DNA of 64,000 nucleotides. Source: Vibrio ponticus. Its GTDB lineage: Bacteria; Pseudomonadota; Gammaproteobacteria; Enterobacterales; Vibrionaceae. The position numbers and the translations under genes are program-made. Below the pieces are notes generated by a model. It was not told the DNA's origin and made no database searches. It was given only the letters and a program-made list of their open reading frames with translations. Shown here in pieces: positions 37,479-48,730 of the stretch (positions are counted from its first letter, which is position 1; each line of letters opens with the position of its first letter). The DNA is taken from contig NZ_AP019657.1 in the NCBI RefSeq assembly GCF_009938225.1, forward strand, positions 2,046,001 through 2,110,000, read 5' to 3'.

Positions 37479-37936
37479 GTAAACACAACGTCACGACGCT
37501 CTATCATTGAACAGTAGCCTCTCCAATGGGGAGGCTTACCTACCTATAAGCAACCTACTGACTATTTTGCCTTAGCGCTCAGCAATGCTTATAAATCCTG
37601 TTTATCATTTCTCGCCACGCTACTGCCACAAATAAACAGCGTTTCTTCCTTGAATAAATTCCATCACAAGTTAAGCGTGAATTATTTGGTGATAACCAAC
37701 GACTGATTGCGCGAATTCTATACTTGAAGTTATGGTTATTCAGAGGCTAAATTACGAGGGACTTCACTATTAATCTGAGTAATGAAGATAATTCTATCGA
37801 CAAGATAAAATGTGAGTCAGGCAGATTCTTGGGCAAGAATTTTCCCGATGAACTATGTTTATTGAGACACTGCACTTTCAAATCTGGTAACAATTGCTTA
37901 CTCTTTAACTAATAACAAATATATCAAATAAGAACT
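37479..37936. other. Intergenic region after flgT
   Basis: 458 bp, AT-rich. A 9-bp GC-rich hairpin (37516-37536) follows flgT but lacks a T-tail. No tRNA, promoter or ORF could be supported. Confidence 0.5.
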
Positions 37937-38443
37937 ATGCCAAAGAGCAATTTAACAACAAACACCGGACACCGGTTTATTTCCAAAGCTAAGACTGCCT
38001 ACAAAATTCATATTCACACCCCGGAAGATACCGTGCTGCATCGTTCTGTCGGTTTTATCAAATTGGGGGAGAAGAAAGGTCTGCAAAAAGCCATCAAGCT
38101 CCGCAATGAGCTTGGCAGTGAGATGTGGGGAAAATTTTGGCGCCGCTTGCTTAAAGATCCCTACCTAATGACCCGCCTGCCCCACTCATTGGAACCGAAA
38201 ATCATCTATAAGCCCCGCCCGACTAAGGACAACCCAGACGCTAAAGATGAATGCTATATCGCGGCTTGGCGAAATTATGATGAAAATGGCAAGTTAATCT
38301 ATAAAAGCGTAGTTTGCTCAATCAACAAGCACGGACGGTTAGCTGCCTATAGCAAGACCAAAAAAGCACTGCTTGAGGCGAATAAAGATAATCTCGAAAT
38401 CCTCGAGTTTATGGGCAGATTAAGCAGTATTGACCTGAAATAA
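37937..38443 (+). CDS. Hypothetical protein with two AP2-like modules
   Basis: 168 residues, basic. I do not recognise the gene. Two parts look alike in pattern to the bacterial AP2/ERF-type fold (three short strands then an amphipathic helix): residues about 20-66, with SVGFIKLGEKKGLQKAIKLRNELG, and about 106-155, with YIAAWRNYDENGKL then GRLAAYSKTKKALLEANKD. AP2 modules often bind DNA in phage endonucleases and in plant factors, so DNA binding is a guess. It is a single gene with its own terminator. Confidence 0.6.
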   Translation: MPKSNLTTNTGHRFISKAKTAYKIHIHTPEDTVLHRSVGFIKLGEKKGLQKAIKLRNELGSEMWGKFWRRLLKDPYLMTRLPHSLEPKIIYKPRPTKDNPDAKDECYIAAWRNYDENGKLIYKSVVCSINKHGRLAAYSKTKKALLEANKDNLEILEFMGRLSSIDLK

Positions 38444-38484
38444 TACCTCTCAGATAACGTAGCCATTATGATGCACTACAAATA

Positions 38485-38512
38485 ACAAAGCCTTGGTAAA
38501 CCAAGGCTTTGT
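38485..38512. terminator. Bidirectional terminator between the AP2-like gene and ompA
   Basis: Perfect 12-bp arms ACAAAGCCTTGG/CCAAGGCTTTGT, loop TAAA. It lies between two convergent genes. Confidence 0.75.
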
Positions 38513-38546
38513 CGCTATATCGAGTTTAATGACTCTGCGATATCAA

Positions 38547-39509
38547 TTACTGCTCTACTGTGTACTCAAACTCAGGAACAGAGATCTCTACGCGACGGTT
38601 TTGCGAACGACCTTCGCTCGTTTCGTTACTTGCGATTGGGTTATTCTCACCTTCACCGCTTACTGTCATACGATTTGAATCAATGCCACGGTCAGCCAGT
38701 ACTGCCGCAACAGACTGGGCACGTTTTTCAGACAGTTTTTGGTTGTACTCAGCGGCACCTGAAGAGTCAGTGTAACCAACGATCTCAACTTGAGCTTGTG
38801 GATACTGGTTTAGTAGTTGTACTAGCTCGTCCAGTTTAGACTCGCTGCCTGGCTTAAGCTTGCTGCTATTCAGCGCAAAGGTTTCGGTATCTAGTAGGGT
38901 TGCATCAAAAGTTTTGGTCATGACAACGGTTTCAACCACTTCTTCAACCATCACTTCTTCTTCAACAACTGGCTCAGGCTGAGCTTCATCGTTACCGCCA
39001 AAGCTGTAAGCAAAACCAATCGATGCTGTGTTGGCAAAAGCACGAGTAATGTCATTGTTAATATCAGTCAGAGCTTGATATTCAACGCGTACTTTACCGT
39101 TTTCCATCACATCAAATTCAACACCTAGTGCGCCAAGGAAAGACTCGTCACTCTCGTCGCCGTAGTTAACGTATGCACCACCAAACTTACCGTACACATC
39201 TACTGCGTCAGTCAAACCAAACGTGAGTTTTGGTGCCAGAGTAAATGCATCCACGCTGTCATCATTCAGACCCGCTGCAGTAAATTTACCTAGGTAGTCC
39301 CAACCCGCTTCTAGTGCTAGGAAGTCATTAAATTCGTAACCACCGAAGATACCGCCTGATGCAGAATCGTCATCACTACACGCTTGACCTGCTACGCACT
39401 CATCGTTGAGCCATGAGTAACCGGCTTTTGCACCAAGGTATGGCGCTGCGTTTGCTGCACCTGCTGTCATCGCAAGCGTTGCTGAAATTACCACTGCTAG
39501 TTTTTTCAT
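38547..39509 (-). CDS. ompA: Outer membrane protein OmpA
   Basis: 320 residues. Signal peptide ending ANAA (about residue 21), an N-terminal eight-strand barrel (about 22-165), an acidic Pro/Glu linker (QPEPVVEEEVMVEE) and a C-terminal OmpA peptidoglycan-binding domain (YTDSSGAAEYNQKLSEKRAQSV, SEGRSQNRRVEI). It links the outer membrane to the cell wall. The start at 39509 has AAGGA 7-8 nt upstream; an in-frame ATG five codons earlier is less likely. Confidence 0.93.
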   Translation of the reverse strand: MKKLAVVISATLAMTAGAANAAPYLGAKAGYSWLNDECVAGQACSDDDSASGGIFGGYEFNDFLALEAGWDYLGKFTAAGLNDDSVDAFTLAPKLTFGLTDAVDVYGKFGGAYVNYGDESDESFLGALGVEFDVMENGKVRVEYQALTDINNDITRAFANTASIGFAYSFGGNDEAQPEPVVEEEVMVEEVVETVVMTKTFDATLLDTETFALNSSKLKPGSESKLDELVQLLNQYPQAQVEIVGYTDSSGAAEYNQKLSEKRAQSVAAVLADRGIDSNRMTVSGEGENNPIASNETSEGRSQNRRVEISVPEFEYTVEQ

Positions 39510-39870
39510 GTTTAAATCCTTCATCCACTGTCTTATAGTTTGTTATCCATCATCTCTGCCATTACTCCCGTACCAAACGCGTCGAAAATGACACCTAAAC
39601 GGTTTGCTCCGAATTTCAGAACGAGAAAAATGCTAGGATGATCACAGTCTTATTATCGCTGAAACAAAAACAAATTTCTGTTTCATAAGTGAAAAATAAC
39701 ATTACCCCACGGTTATAACGAATATGTGATCGCATTTCTTTGCAACTATTTGCAATCAACAAGGTTAAACGTAGAACAATAAGTTACGAAATGCCAAAAA
39801 TACGCAGCGCAAAAAAAACCGCAGCTCAATAGCTGCGGTCTCTGTCACTAAATTCGCGAGTTAGAATGAA
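39510..39870. other. ompA leader/promoter region and gltX terminator
   Basis: 361 bp. It holds the ompA ribosome binding site, AT-rich sequence without a clear promoter, and the gltX terminator at 39818-39839. No ORF. Confidence 0.5.
39818..39839 (-). terminator. Terminator after gltX
   Basis: Perfect 9-bp arms ACCGCAGCT/AGCTGCGGT, loop CAAT, and a run of eight T on the minus strand, 32 bp past the gltX stop. Confidence 0.87.
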
Positions 39871-41295
39871 TTACGCGTTTGCTTCACGCTCAGCGATAAA
39901 CTCTAGTGCCATCTTGATGCGAGCAACACAACGCTCTTGACCAACAAGCTGCATTACAGCATCAACTGATGGAGATTGACCACCGCCAGTCACTGCTACA
40001 CGTAGTGGCATGCCGATTTTACCCATACCGATGTCTAGATCTGCACACACGTCTGCGATCATTTGGTGAAGGTTTTCAGTCGTCCATTCTGTGATTGCTT
40101 CTACTTTTGCCAGTGCCGCTTCTAGTGGCTCTTTAGCCACGCCGCGTAGGTGCTTCTTCGCTGCGCCAGCTTCAAACTCAGAGAAATCTTCGTAGAAGTA
40201 ACGGATTTGCTCAGCAAGCTCTACTAGCGTGTTACAACGCTCGCCTACTAGCTTGATCACTTCAGTAATTGCTGGACCGTTGTCTTTGTTGATACCTTGT
40301 TGATCAAGGTGCCATTGTAGGTGTTTCGCTACATACTCAGGCTCAGAGGTCTTGATGTAATGGTTGTTCAACCAAAGTAGCTTATCAGTGTTAAATGCAG
40401 ACGCTGATTTAGAGATTGCATTTAGGCTGAAGAACTCAATCATCTCTTCTTGAGAGAAGATTTCTTGGTCGCCATGAGACCAACCTAGACGCACTAGGTA
40501 GTTATTTAGTGCTTCTGGTAGGTAACCCATATCACGGTATTGCATTACAGATACCGCGCCGTGACGTTTAGACAGTTTTGCACCGTCATCGCCAAGGATC
40601 ATTGCACAGTGAGCGAATGTTGGTACTGGTGCACCTAGCGCTTCGTAAATGTTGATTTGACGAGGCGTGTTGTTGATATGGTCTTCACCACGGATTACGT
40701 GCGTGATACCCATATCCCAGTCATCAACTACTACACAGAAGTTGTATGTTGGCGCGCCATCAGTACGACGGATGATAAGATCATCCATTTGCGTGTTGCT
40801 GATTTCGATACGACCACGGATTTGGTCTTCGAATACAACGCTGCCTTCTTTCGGGTTACGGAAACGGATAACGCATGGATCGCCATCTTTTGCCGCTTCG
40901 TTCGCTGCTTTGATCTTTGGATGATTCGCATCGTAACGCGCCATCTCTTTGTTCGCTTCTTGCTCTGCGCGAACTTCGTCTAGCAGCTCTTTAGATGCGT
41001 AACATTTGTAAGCTTTGTCTTGTGCCAGTAGCACATCAACCATTTCGTTGTAACGGTCAAAACGTTGAGTTTGGAAGTAAGGACCTTCGTTCCACTCAAG
41101 ACCTAGCCATTCCATACCTTCCATGATCGCATCAACCGCTTCTTGAGAGTTACGCTCAAGATCCGTGTCTTCGATACGTAGAACGAATTCACCTTTGTTG
41201 TGTTTAGCATATAGCCAAGAATATAGTGCTGTACGAGCACCACCTACGTGAAGGTAGCCTGTTGGGCTTGGTGCAAAACGAGTTTTAACCGTCAT
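39871..41295 (-). CDS. gltX: Glutamate-tRNA ligase
   Basis: 474 residues. Class I synthetase that charges tRNA-Glu. The HIGH-type motif lies in [13 protein letters not shown] (residues 9-21) and the KMSKS-type motif is KLSKRHG near residue 241. The C-terminal anticodon-binding helical domain is complete. It is a single-gene unit, divergent from copA. Confidence 0.97.
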   Translation of the reverse strand: MTVKTRFAPSPTGYLHVGGARTALYSWLYAKHNKGEFVLRIEDTDLERNSQEAVDAIMEGMEWLGLEWNEGPYFQTQRFDRYNEMVDVLLAQDKAYKCYASKELLDEVRAEQEANKEMARYDANHPKIKAANEAAKDGDPCVIRFRNPKEGSVVFEDQIRGRIEISNTQMDDLIIRRTDGAPTYNFCVVVDDWDMGITHVIRGEDHINNTPRQINIYEALGAPVPTFAHCAMILGDDGAKLSKRHGAVSVMQYRDMGYLPEALNNYLVRLGWSHGDQEIFSQEEMIEFFSLNAISKSASAFNTDKLLWLNNHYIKTSEPEYVAKHLQWHLDQQGINKDNGPAITEVIKLVGERCNTLVELAEQIRYFYEDFSEFEAGAAKKHLRGVAKEPLEAALAKVEAITEWTTENLHQMIADVCADLDIGMGKIGMPLRVAVTGGGQSPSVDAVMQLVGQERCVARIKMALEFIAEREANA

Positions 41296-41458
41296 GTAAA
41301 ATACCTTGATTGTCTAAATGACTGCACTAGAGAATTTCAGTGCCAAAATTGGGCGTTATTTTATACGCAAGTGCGCCTGCGTGCTAGGGTGTCACCATGT
41401 TTTTTACTCAAGACACTCCTCAACAAGAAGTGAAGCCATAAAATCCTGCCACAAAGCC

Positions 41459-41489
41459 TTGACCTTGCCCTTGAGGGAAGGTTTATCCT
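41459..41489 (+). promoter_or_regulatory. CueR-type copper-responsive promoter of copA
   Basis: TTGACC (-35), a 19-bp spacer and TATCCT (-10), with the interrupted palindrome ACCTTGCCCT...AGGGAAGGT (41462-41482) inside the spacer. The overlong spacer filled by a dyad, and the near identity to the E. coli copA operator, mark a MerR-family activator site. The cueR gene itself is not in this window. Confidence 0.87.
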
Positions 41490-41517
41490 CAATCACAGTA
41501 ATTATTGAGGATTGGCG

Positions 41518-44223
41518 ATGAACACATTCGATATACCACTACAGGGTTTAAACTGTATGGGCTGTGCACGCAAAGTGGAAAAACAGCTCAATGACCATCT
41601 TGACGTGACGATATTGGATCTTTCGCCGACCTCAATCAGTCTAAAATCAGAGGCTTCATTTCATGCCATTGCTGAACAAATAGAATCATTAGGTTATCAC
41701 GCAGGTGTACATAAACAGTTTGCCCTTAGCGGGCTCAACTGTGGTAAGTGCGTCAAGAAACTCACCGACCACCTTGCCAACAACGATGCGATAAGCAATC
41801 TATCGGTGAGCAAAACCGAGCTTTCACTTTACACCTTACTCTCTGATCAACGCATCATCGAGTTGGTTGCTGAAGTTGGCTATCAAGCCTCAATTGAGCC
41901 CCTAAATAGAGAGTTTGAACAATCCGCTAAGCCTGAAATAGCACAAGACAATCATAGCCTAGCGAACAACGATGCCACTGCAACTACCGTGAGCAGCATC
42001 AATTTACTCATCAGCGGTATGACTTGTGCCAGTTGCGTATCATCGGTAGAAAAAACCTTACTTGCGGTTGACGGTGTCAGCAAAGCACAAGTCAACCTAG
42101 CCGAGCAAAGTGCGATTGTGTTTACCACTGACACCGAGCTTAGTTCGCAAGCGCTGATCCAGGCAGTGGCGAACGCTGGCTATAGCGCACAAATCATTGA
42201 TGATCCTAAGACTCAGCAGCAAAAACAGTTAGAGCAACAACAGCAAATTCAAGCTCACCACAAACGCAGCGCCTGGATTGGACTCGCCGTGGGCGGACCT
42301 TTGATGGCATGGGGTGTGTTCGGCGGTAATATGATGATCCGCAATAGCAGCGATCAATGGGTTTGGGGGTTAATTGGCGTGATTTGCTTATGGCTGCTGG
42401 CGACGGCTGGTCGCAGCTTTTTCACCAACGCTTGGCTCGCACTAAAACACGGTCGTGCCACCATGGACACGCTCGTGGCATTAGGCACCGGTGCAGCATG
42501 GCTGTTTTCAATGCTGATCGTGCTACTACCAGATTGGTTTCCAGCTGCATCTCGCCATGTTTATTTTGAAGCCAGCGCCATGATCATCGGTTTGATCTCG
42601 CTGGGTCACTATATTGAGGCGAAAGCCAAAGCCAACACCACTCGCTCATTGCAAGCGCTGATCGACCTACAGCCCAAATCAGCAACATTAGTCACCGACA
42701 GTGGCGACCAAGAGATTGCCGTAGAACTGATTGAACAAGGGATGCATTTGCGCATTAAACCGGGTGAAAAAGTACCTGTTGATGGTCTAGTTATCACCGG
42801 GCATTCGTACATTGACGAGTCGATGCTCACTGGTGAGCCGATGCCCGTTGATAAGCAAGTCGATAGCGAAGTCTCTGCCGGCACGCTTAACCAAGACGGC
42901 AGCTTAGTGATTCAAGCCACCAGCGTCGGGCACGATACCATGTTGGCGCGCATTATCAGTTTGGTACGCCAAGCACAAAGCAGCAAACCGGCTATCGCCA
43001 AACTTGCCGACCAAATTTCAGCGGTCTTTGTCCCGGTCGTAGTGGTAATTGCGATTGTCGCCGCATTAGTTTGGTATGCCGTCGGTCCTGATCCCAAAGC
43101 AAGTTACATGTTAGTCGTGGCAACCACGGTACTGATCATCGCTTGTCCTTGTGCTTTAGGCTTAGCAACGCCACTCTCTGTCACTGTTGGGGTGGGTAAA
43201 GCGGCTGAAATGGGTATCTTGATCCGAGATGCAGATGTACTGCAATCGGCGAGTAAACTGGATTGTGTGGTGTTTGATAAAACAGGCACACTGACGCAAG
43301 GCGCTCCGAGTGTCGAGCAGGTCTTTGCCATTAATGATGATCAACACAGCTTACTATCCCTAGCAGCCAGCTTAGAGCAACACTCCGAGCACCCACTGGC
43401 AAAAGCGATTGTCGAGCAAGCCAAACTTCAAGGTGCACCGCTAGTTAGCGTCGATAATTTCGATAATATGCGCGGTCGTGGCGTACGAGCCGAATGGCAG
43501 GGGCAACAAATCTCTGTCATCTCACTACCGTATGCACAAAACATTGGTATTGACCTCAAACCATTTGCTACAGAACTGCAACAATGCCAAAACAATGCTT
43601 GGACAACCGTTATTGTAACTAAAGGTGACATTGCGCAAGGTGTGATTGCTATTGCTGACCCAATTAAATATGATGCCGCCGCCGCAATTTCAGCACTCAA
43701 ATCAATGGGCATCACGCCTGTGATGTTAACGGGTGATAACCAAACTGTTGCCGACGCGATTGCTACGCAGCTCGGTATTGAACAGGTTATCGCTCAGGTC
43801 CTTCCTGATGAAAAAGCGAACCATATTCAAAAGCTCAAAGCGCAGGGATTAACCGTCGCCATGATTGGCGACGGGGTAAATGATGCGCCAGCTTTGGCGC
43901 TTGCCGATATTGGTATCGCGATGGGCAGCGGCAGTGACGTCGCCATCGAGAGTGCGCAAATGACACTATTGAACTCGTCACCACTGGCGGTCGTAAAAGC
44001 TATCGAGCTGTCTAAAGCGACCGTGAAAAATATGAAACAGAATTTGTTTGGAGCGTTTATTTATAACTCTCTAGGCATTCCAATTGCTGCCGGTGTTTTA
44101 TATCCAGCATTTGGCTTTTTACTCAGCCCGGTAGTGGCGGGAGCAGCAATGGCACTCTCATCAATTACTGTGGTGAGCAATGCAAACCGACTACGATTAT
44201 TTGAAACGACGCATCGTTCCTAG
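41518..44223 (+). CDS. copA: Copper-exporting P1B-type ATPase
   Basis: 901 residues. Pumps Cu(I) from the cytosol. Three N-terminal metal-binding (HMA) modules with CMGC, CGKC and CASC motifs (near residues 13, 75 and 175), then eight membrane helices including the CPC metal site in IACPCALGLATPLS, the phosphorylation motif DKTGTLTQG and the hinge MIGDGVNDAPALA. Three HMA modules is one more than in E. coli CopA, and the second is atypical. The ATG at 41518 has GAGG 7 nt upstream. It is followed 8 bp later by a DUF411 gene. Confidence 0.95.
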   Translation: MNTFDIPLQGLNCMGCARKVEKQLNDHLDVTILDLSPTSISLKSEASFHAIAEQIESLGYHAGVHKQFALSGLNCGKCVKKLTDHLANNDAISNLSVSKTELSLYTLLSDQRIIELVAEVGYQASIEPLNREFEQSAKPEIAQDNHSLANNDATATTVSSINLLISGMTCASCVSSVEKTLLAVDGVSKAQVNLAEQSAIVFTTDTELSSQALIQAVANAGYSAQIIDDPKTQQQKQLEQQQQIQAHHKRSAWIGLAVGGPLMAWGVFGGNMMIRNSSDQWVWGLIGVICLWLLATAGRSFFTNAWLALKHGRATMDTLVALGTGAAWLFSMLIVLLPDWFPAASRHVYFEASAMIIGLISLGHYIEAKAKANTTRSLQALIDLQPKSATLVTDSGDQEIAVELIEQGMHLRIKPGEKVPVDGLVITGHSYIDESMLTGEPMPVDKQVDSEVSAGTLNQDGSLVIQATSVGHDTMLARIISLVRQAQSSKPAIAKLADQISAVFVPVVVVIAIVAALVWYAVGPDPKASYMLVVATTVLIIACPCALGLATPLSVTVGVGKAAEMGILIRDADVLQSASKLDCVVFDKTGTLTQGAPSVEQVFAINDDQHSLLSLAASLEQHSEHPLAKAIVEQAKLQGAPLVSVDNFDNMRGRGVRAEWQGQQISVISLPYAQNIGIDLKPFATELQQCQNNAWTTVIVTKGDIAQGVIAIADPIKYDAAAAISALKSMGITPVMLTGDNQTVADAIATQLGIEQVIAQVLPDEKANHIQKLKAQGLTVAMIGDGVNDAPALALADIGIAMGSGSDVAIESAQMTLLNSSPLAVVKAIELSKATVKNMKQNLFGAFIYNSLGIPIAAGVLYPAFGFLLSPVVAGAAMALSSITVVSNANRLRLFETTHRS

Positions 44224-44231
44224 AGGTATCT

Positions 44232-44675
44232 ATGACTCTTAAAACTATTACTTTTGCTCTACTGATGGGTACAACAGCAAGCGCTTGGGCTGCAGATGTC
44301 ATCAACCACAAATCCCCTTACTGTGGTTGCTGTACTGAGTGGACTAAGCATATGCAAGATGCAGGCTTCACAGTAGAAGAGAAGCTGCATGATGATATGA
44401 ATGCAGTAAAACAGAAGCTAGGTTTAGATCTTAAACTGGCATCTTGCCACACCGCAGAAATTGGTGGCTTTGTATTTGAAGGTCATATCCCTGCAGACGA
44501 TATCAAAGCCTTCCTAGCCAATCCGCCAAAGAATGCGAAAGGTCTTGCAGTACCAGGGATGCCAATGGGCTCACCAGGTATGGAATATGGCAACGAGAAA
44601 GACTCGTACTCAGTCTACGCCTACAATGAGCGTGGTCAGGTATTTGAATACCGCCACTACCAAGGCAACCGCTAA
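44232..44675 (+). CDS. DUF411 periplasmic metal-binding protein
   Basis: 147 residues. A signal peptide ends ASAWA near residue 20. A CGCC motif follows (SPYCGCCTEW), then a conserved SCHTAEIGGFVFEGHIPADDI segment and a methionine-rich GMPMGSPGMEYG stretch. DUF411 proteins occur in copper-resistance loci; here co-transcription with copA (8-bp gap) supports a role as periplasmic copper binder or carrier, which is inferred from motif and position. Confidence 0.88.
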   Translation: MTLKTITFALLMGTTASAWAADVINHKSPYCGCCTEWTKHMQDAGFTVEEKLHDDMNAVKQKLGLDLKLASCHTAEIGGFVFEGHIPADDIKAFLANPPKNAKGLAVPGMPMGSPGMEYGNEKDSYSVYAYNERGQVFEYRHYQGNR

Positions 44676-44682
44676 TAAAATC

Positions 44683-44704
44683 AAGCCTCGCAATTGCGAG
44701 GCTT
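44683..44704 (+). terminator. Terminator after the copA operon
   Basis: Perfect 11-bp palindromic arms AAGCCTCGCAA/TTGCGAGGCTT followed by TTTTTAT. It lies between convergent units and may also help hemH termination. Confidence 0.83.
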
Positions 44705-44730
44705 TTTTATCTCTGTAATCTTGCCGCTTA

Positions 44731-45693
44731 CTAGCGATGCTGGTTAACTAACTCAACCATCATATCTATATGGAGCTGATCCTCATTTAGGCATGGAATA
44801 AAGTTAAAGCTCTCGCCACCATGTTCTTTGAACAGTTCTTGCACTTCGCCAGAGATCTCTTCTAGCGTCTCTAAACAGTCAGCGGCGAACGCGGGTGTCA
44901 TAATGTCGAGCGACTTAATGCCTTTGCCTGGCAACGTTTCAATCGTCTTATCGGTATAAGGCTGTAGCCACTCTTCTCGACCAAAACGCGATTGGTAGGT
45001 CATGCCAATTTGATCGTCATTCAGCCCAAGTTCTTGCTGCAGTAATTTCGTGGTTTGCTCACAGTGCTGCGGATAAACATCCCCATTATCAGCATAACGC
45101 TTCGGAATGCCGTGATACGAACAAACCAAATACTCAGACTGTCCTTTCTCTTGCCAAGAGCGACGAACACTCTCTGCCAGTGCTTTAATATACAAAGGGT
45201 GATCGTGATAATCACGAATAAAGCGATACGCTGGGATCTCAGCCATTTGCTTAAAGGCTAGTGTCAGTGCATCTGACACTGCGGCGGTGGTCGTGGCTGA
45301 ATACTGTGGGTAAAGCGGCAGTACAATCACTTCTTCAACACCTTGTTCCACCAGGCGAGTGACTCCAGATAGCACACTTGGATTGCCATAAGTCATACCA
45401 AGTGCCACAGGAATATCAAGCTGCTCGGCAAGTTTAGCCGCTTGTCTTTGTGAATAGACCATCAATGGCGAACCCTCGTCCATCCACACCGATTGATAAA
45501 GCTTTGCCACTTTAGGCGCACGGATAGGTAAAATGATGCCATGTAAGACCGGGCACCATAGCCAACGCGTTGTATCCACCACACGTTTGTCATGAAGAAA
45601 TTGGCTTAAAAAGCGCTTAACTGCTGGTGCAGTCGGCTCATCGGGTGTACCTAGGTTGACCAGCAATACGCCTTGTTTTTTATTTTTGTTCAT
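44731..45693 (-). CDS. hemH: Ferrochelatase
   Basis: 320 residues. Last step of heme synthesis: inserts Fe(II) into protoporphyrin IX. Motifs: [14 protein letters not shown] near the start, [17 protein letters not shown] with the active-site histidine near residue 192, and the C-terminal [16 protein letters not shown] segment. It lies next to adk, as in many gamma-proteobacteria. Confidence 0.95.
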   Translation of the reverse strand: MNKNKKQGVLLVNLGTPDEPTAPAVKRFLSQFLHDKRVVDTTRWLWCPVLHGIILPIRAPKVAKLYQSVWMDEGSPLMVYSQRQAAKLAEQLDIPVALGMTYGNPSVLSGVTRLVEQGVEEVIVLPLYPQYSATTTAAVSDALTLAFKQMAEIPAYRFIRDYHDHPLYIKALAESVRRSWQEKGQSEYLVCSYHGIPKRYADNGDVYPQHCEQTTKLLQQELGLNDDQIGMTYQSRFGREEWLQPYTDKTIETLPGKGIKSLDIMTPAFAADCLETLEEISGEVQELFKEHGGESFNFIPCLNEDQLHIDMMVELVNQHR

Positions 45694-45791
45694 TGCATCC
45701 CATCAATTTAGTTGGCCAAGCTGTTGCTTACGCAATACCGAAAATTTTAGTTCAGTATTGGCATGACTTTTTTACTTGAGCAGAAAAGAAA

Positions 45792-45811
45792 AAGCGACCC
45801 TAAGGTCGCTT
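45792..45811 (-). terminator. Terminator after adk
   Basis: Perfect 8-bp arms AAGCGACC/GGTCGCTT and a T-rich tail on the minus strand, about 31 bp past the adk stop. Confidence 0.8.
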
Positions 45812-45842
45812 CTACTATAGCAATTTTTTCTCAGTGAGAGAA

Positions 45843-46490
<648 letters not shown>

Positions 46491-46689
46491 TTATCCTCTT
46501 TAAGATTAGAAATTTATACCGAAGCTCACAATCCGACGACTATGCCATTGCAAACGGTAAGTTTCGGTATATCACCATCAGATTGGGGTTGGCGAGTTAA
46601 GAAACTCGCGGTATTTCTCATATTCAAGTCGCAGATTCTAACATAATTTGTCGTTTCTTCGACTCAAATAAGACTAAAGAATGCGATTT

Positions 46690-46711
46690 GCTTGACCAGC
46701 ATAGGTCAAGC
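46690..46711. promoter_or_regulatory. Operator-like dyad upstream of adk
   Basis: Perfect palindrome GCTTGACC-N6-GGTCAAGC. A further GGTCAA half-site lies at 46723-46728, giving a second perfect pairing TTGACCAG/CTGGTCAA (46692-46699, 46721-46728). On the minus strand TTGACC may double as a -35 element of adk. The binding factor is unknown. Confidence 0.55.
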
Positions 46712-46757
46712 TTTGCATAACTGGTCAAATCAAAACATTTTGACCATTTTTAAAATA

Positions 46758-46782
46758 AAAAGCCCGCAAGATGCGAGCTTTT
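46758..46782 (-). terminator. Terminator after htpG
   Basis: 11-bp arms with one G-T pair (46758-46768, 46772-46782), 3-nt loop, T-rich tail on the minus strand. Confidence 0.78.
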
Positions 46783-46798
46783 CATCGATTTTAGCGCA

Positions 46799-48703
46799 TT
46801 AGCCCTTAGTCAAAAGCGTATTAATTGCACCAAGGAATTGAGATGGATCTTGTAGTGAACCGCGCTCAGCCAACATTGCTTGGCCAAGTAGCACTTCAAC
46901 CCAGCGACCAAATGCTACTTCGTCAGCTTCATCAGCCATACGTTTCACTAGCTCGTGCTCTGGGTTAATTTCTAAGATGTATTTCACTTCTGGTACCGCT
47001 TGACCGGCTGCTTCCAACAGCTTCGCCATTTGAGTACCCATTTCAAAGTCATCCGTCACCACAACCGCAGGGGTGGTTGCAAGCTTAAAGGTAGTACGCA
47101 CTTCTTTTACTCGGTCACCCAAGTACTCTTTGGTGCGCTCAACCACAGATTTAAACTCTTCTTCGGTCTCTTTTTGCTTCTCTTTCTCAGCTTCGTCTTC
47201 AAACTTACTCAGATCCAGACCCGCTTTAGTGATCGATTGGAATTGCTTGCCATCAAACTCGGTTAAGTAGTTCATCAGCCACTCATCGATGCGATCAAAC
47301 ATCAGCACCACTTCAATGCCTTTTGCTTTGAACTGCTCCAAGTGTGGGCTGTTTTTCGCTGCCGCGTAGCTATCTGCCGTCAAGTAGTAGATCTTATCTT
47401 GACCTTCTTTCATACGTTCAACGTAAGACGCTAGGCTGATGGTCTGCTCTTCTGAATCGACTTCTGTTGAAGCAAAGCGCAGTAGTCCTGCGACTTTTTC
47501 TTTGTTCGCATGATCTTCCGCCGGACCTTCTTTCAATACCAAACCAAACTCTTTCCAGAATGATTGATATTTCTCTTCATCATTTTTCGCCATGCGCTCA
47601 AGCATTGTTAGCACACGCTTAGTACAAGCATTGCGCAGCGATTGAGTGACTTTATTGTCTTGAAGAATTTCGCGCGATACGTTAAGTGGCAAATCATTTG
47701 AGTCGATTAAACCACGTACAAAGCGCAGGTATGACGGCATAAACTGTTCTGCGTCATCCATAATAAATACGCGCTGCACGTAAAGTTTTAGACCTGATTT
47801 ATGGTCACGGTTGAACATATCCCACGGCGCTTTTGCTGGAATGTAGAGCAAGCTCGTGTAATCGTTCTTACCTTCAACTCGGTTGTGACTCCACACCAGT
47901 GGATCAGCAAAGTCGTGTGAGACGTGTTTGTAGAACTCTTGGTATTCTTCGTCGCTGATGTCTGACTTATTACGCGTCCAAAGTGCTTGAGCTTTGTTGA
48001 TCTGCTCCCACTTCTTGTTACCCGTTTCTTTGCCTTCTTCATCACGCTCAGCAGTTTGAATCGACACAGGGATACCAATATGATCAGAATATTTACTGAT
48101 CACATCACGTAGACGCCATTCATTGAGGAATTCTTTACCTTCTTCGCGCATATGCAGCACGATATCGGTACCACGCGATTCTTTGCGGATATCTTCGATG
48201 GTGTATTCACCCTCACCCGCCGAGTGCCATTGCACCGCTTGATCTGCGTTCAAGCCAGCCGCACGTGTACGTACTGTGACAGCGTCCGCGACAATAAATG
48301 CCGAGTAGAAGCCAACACCAAACTGACCAATCAGTTGAGAATCTTTGCTTTGGTCTTCCGATAATTTTGAGAAAAATTCAGCCGTGCCTGACTTCGCAAT
48401 GGTGCCAAGATGTTCAATCACATCTTCACGGCTCATACCGATACCGTTGTCGGAAATAGTTAGCGTGTTTGCCGCTTCATCGAAAGCGAGCTTTACACCT
48501 AAATCCGCATCACCTTGGTAAAGGTCAGGGTTTGATAGAGCTTGGAAGCGCAATTTATCTGACGCATCCGAAGCATTAGAAATCAGCTCACGTAAAAATA
48601 TCTCTTTATTTGAGTACAGTGAGTGGATCATTAAGTGAAGCAGCTGTTTTACTTCGGACTGAAAGCCGCGAGTTTCTTTATTTTGAGTGGCAGTTTCGCT
48701 CAT
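46799..48703 (-). CDS. htpG: Chaperone protein HtpG (Hsp90)
   Basis: 634 residues. ATP-dependent Hsp90 chaperone. GHKL ATP-site motifs: [14 protein letters not shown] (about 38-51), DNGIGMS and [11 protein letters not shown]; middle domain with the catalytic-arginine region [12 protein letters not shown]-terminal dimerisation domain. GGAG lies just upstream of the ATG. Divergent from toxR, as in V. cholerae. Confidence 0.97.
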   Translation of the reverse strand: MSETATQNKETRGFQSEVKQLLHLMIHSLYSNKEIFLRELISNASDASDKLRFQALSNPDLYQGDADLGVKLAFDEAANTLTISDNGIGMSREDVIEHLGTIAKSGTAEFFSKLSEDQSKDSQLIGQFGVGFYSAFIVADAVTVRTRAAGLNADQAVQWHSAGEGEYTIEDIRKESRGTDIVLHMREEGKEFLNEWRLRDVISKYSDHIGIPVSIQTAERDEEGKETGNKKWEQINKAQALWTRNKSDISDEEYQEFYKHVSHDFADPLVWSHNRVEGKNDYTSLLYIPAKAPWDMFNRDHKSGLKLYVQRVFIMDDAEQFMPSYLRFVRGLIDSNDLPLNVSREILQDNKVTQSLRNACTKRVLTMLERMAKNDEEKYQSFWKEFGLVLKEGPAEDHANKEKVAGLLRFASTEVDSEEQTISLASYVERMKEGQDKIYYLTADSYAAAKNSPHLEQFKAKGIEVVLMFDRIDEWLMNYLTEFDGKQFQSITKAGLDLSKFEDEAEKEKQKETEEEFKSVVERTKEYLGDRVKEVRTTFKLATTPAVVVTDDFEMGTQMAKLLEAAGQAVPEVKYILEINPEHELVKRMADEADEVAFGRWVEVLLGQAMLAERGSLQDPSQFLGAINTLLTKG

Positions 48704-48730
48704 GTTTACTCCATAACATCTATACTTATC

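Noticed and set aside
37516..37536. Hairpin after flgT as terminator
   Set aside because: The stem is good but there is no T-run on either strand, so it was not listed as a terminator.
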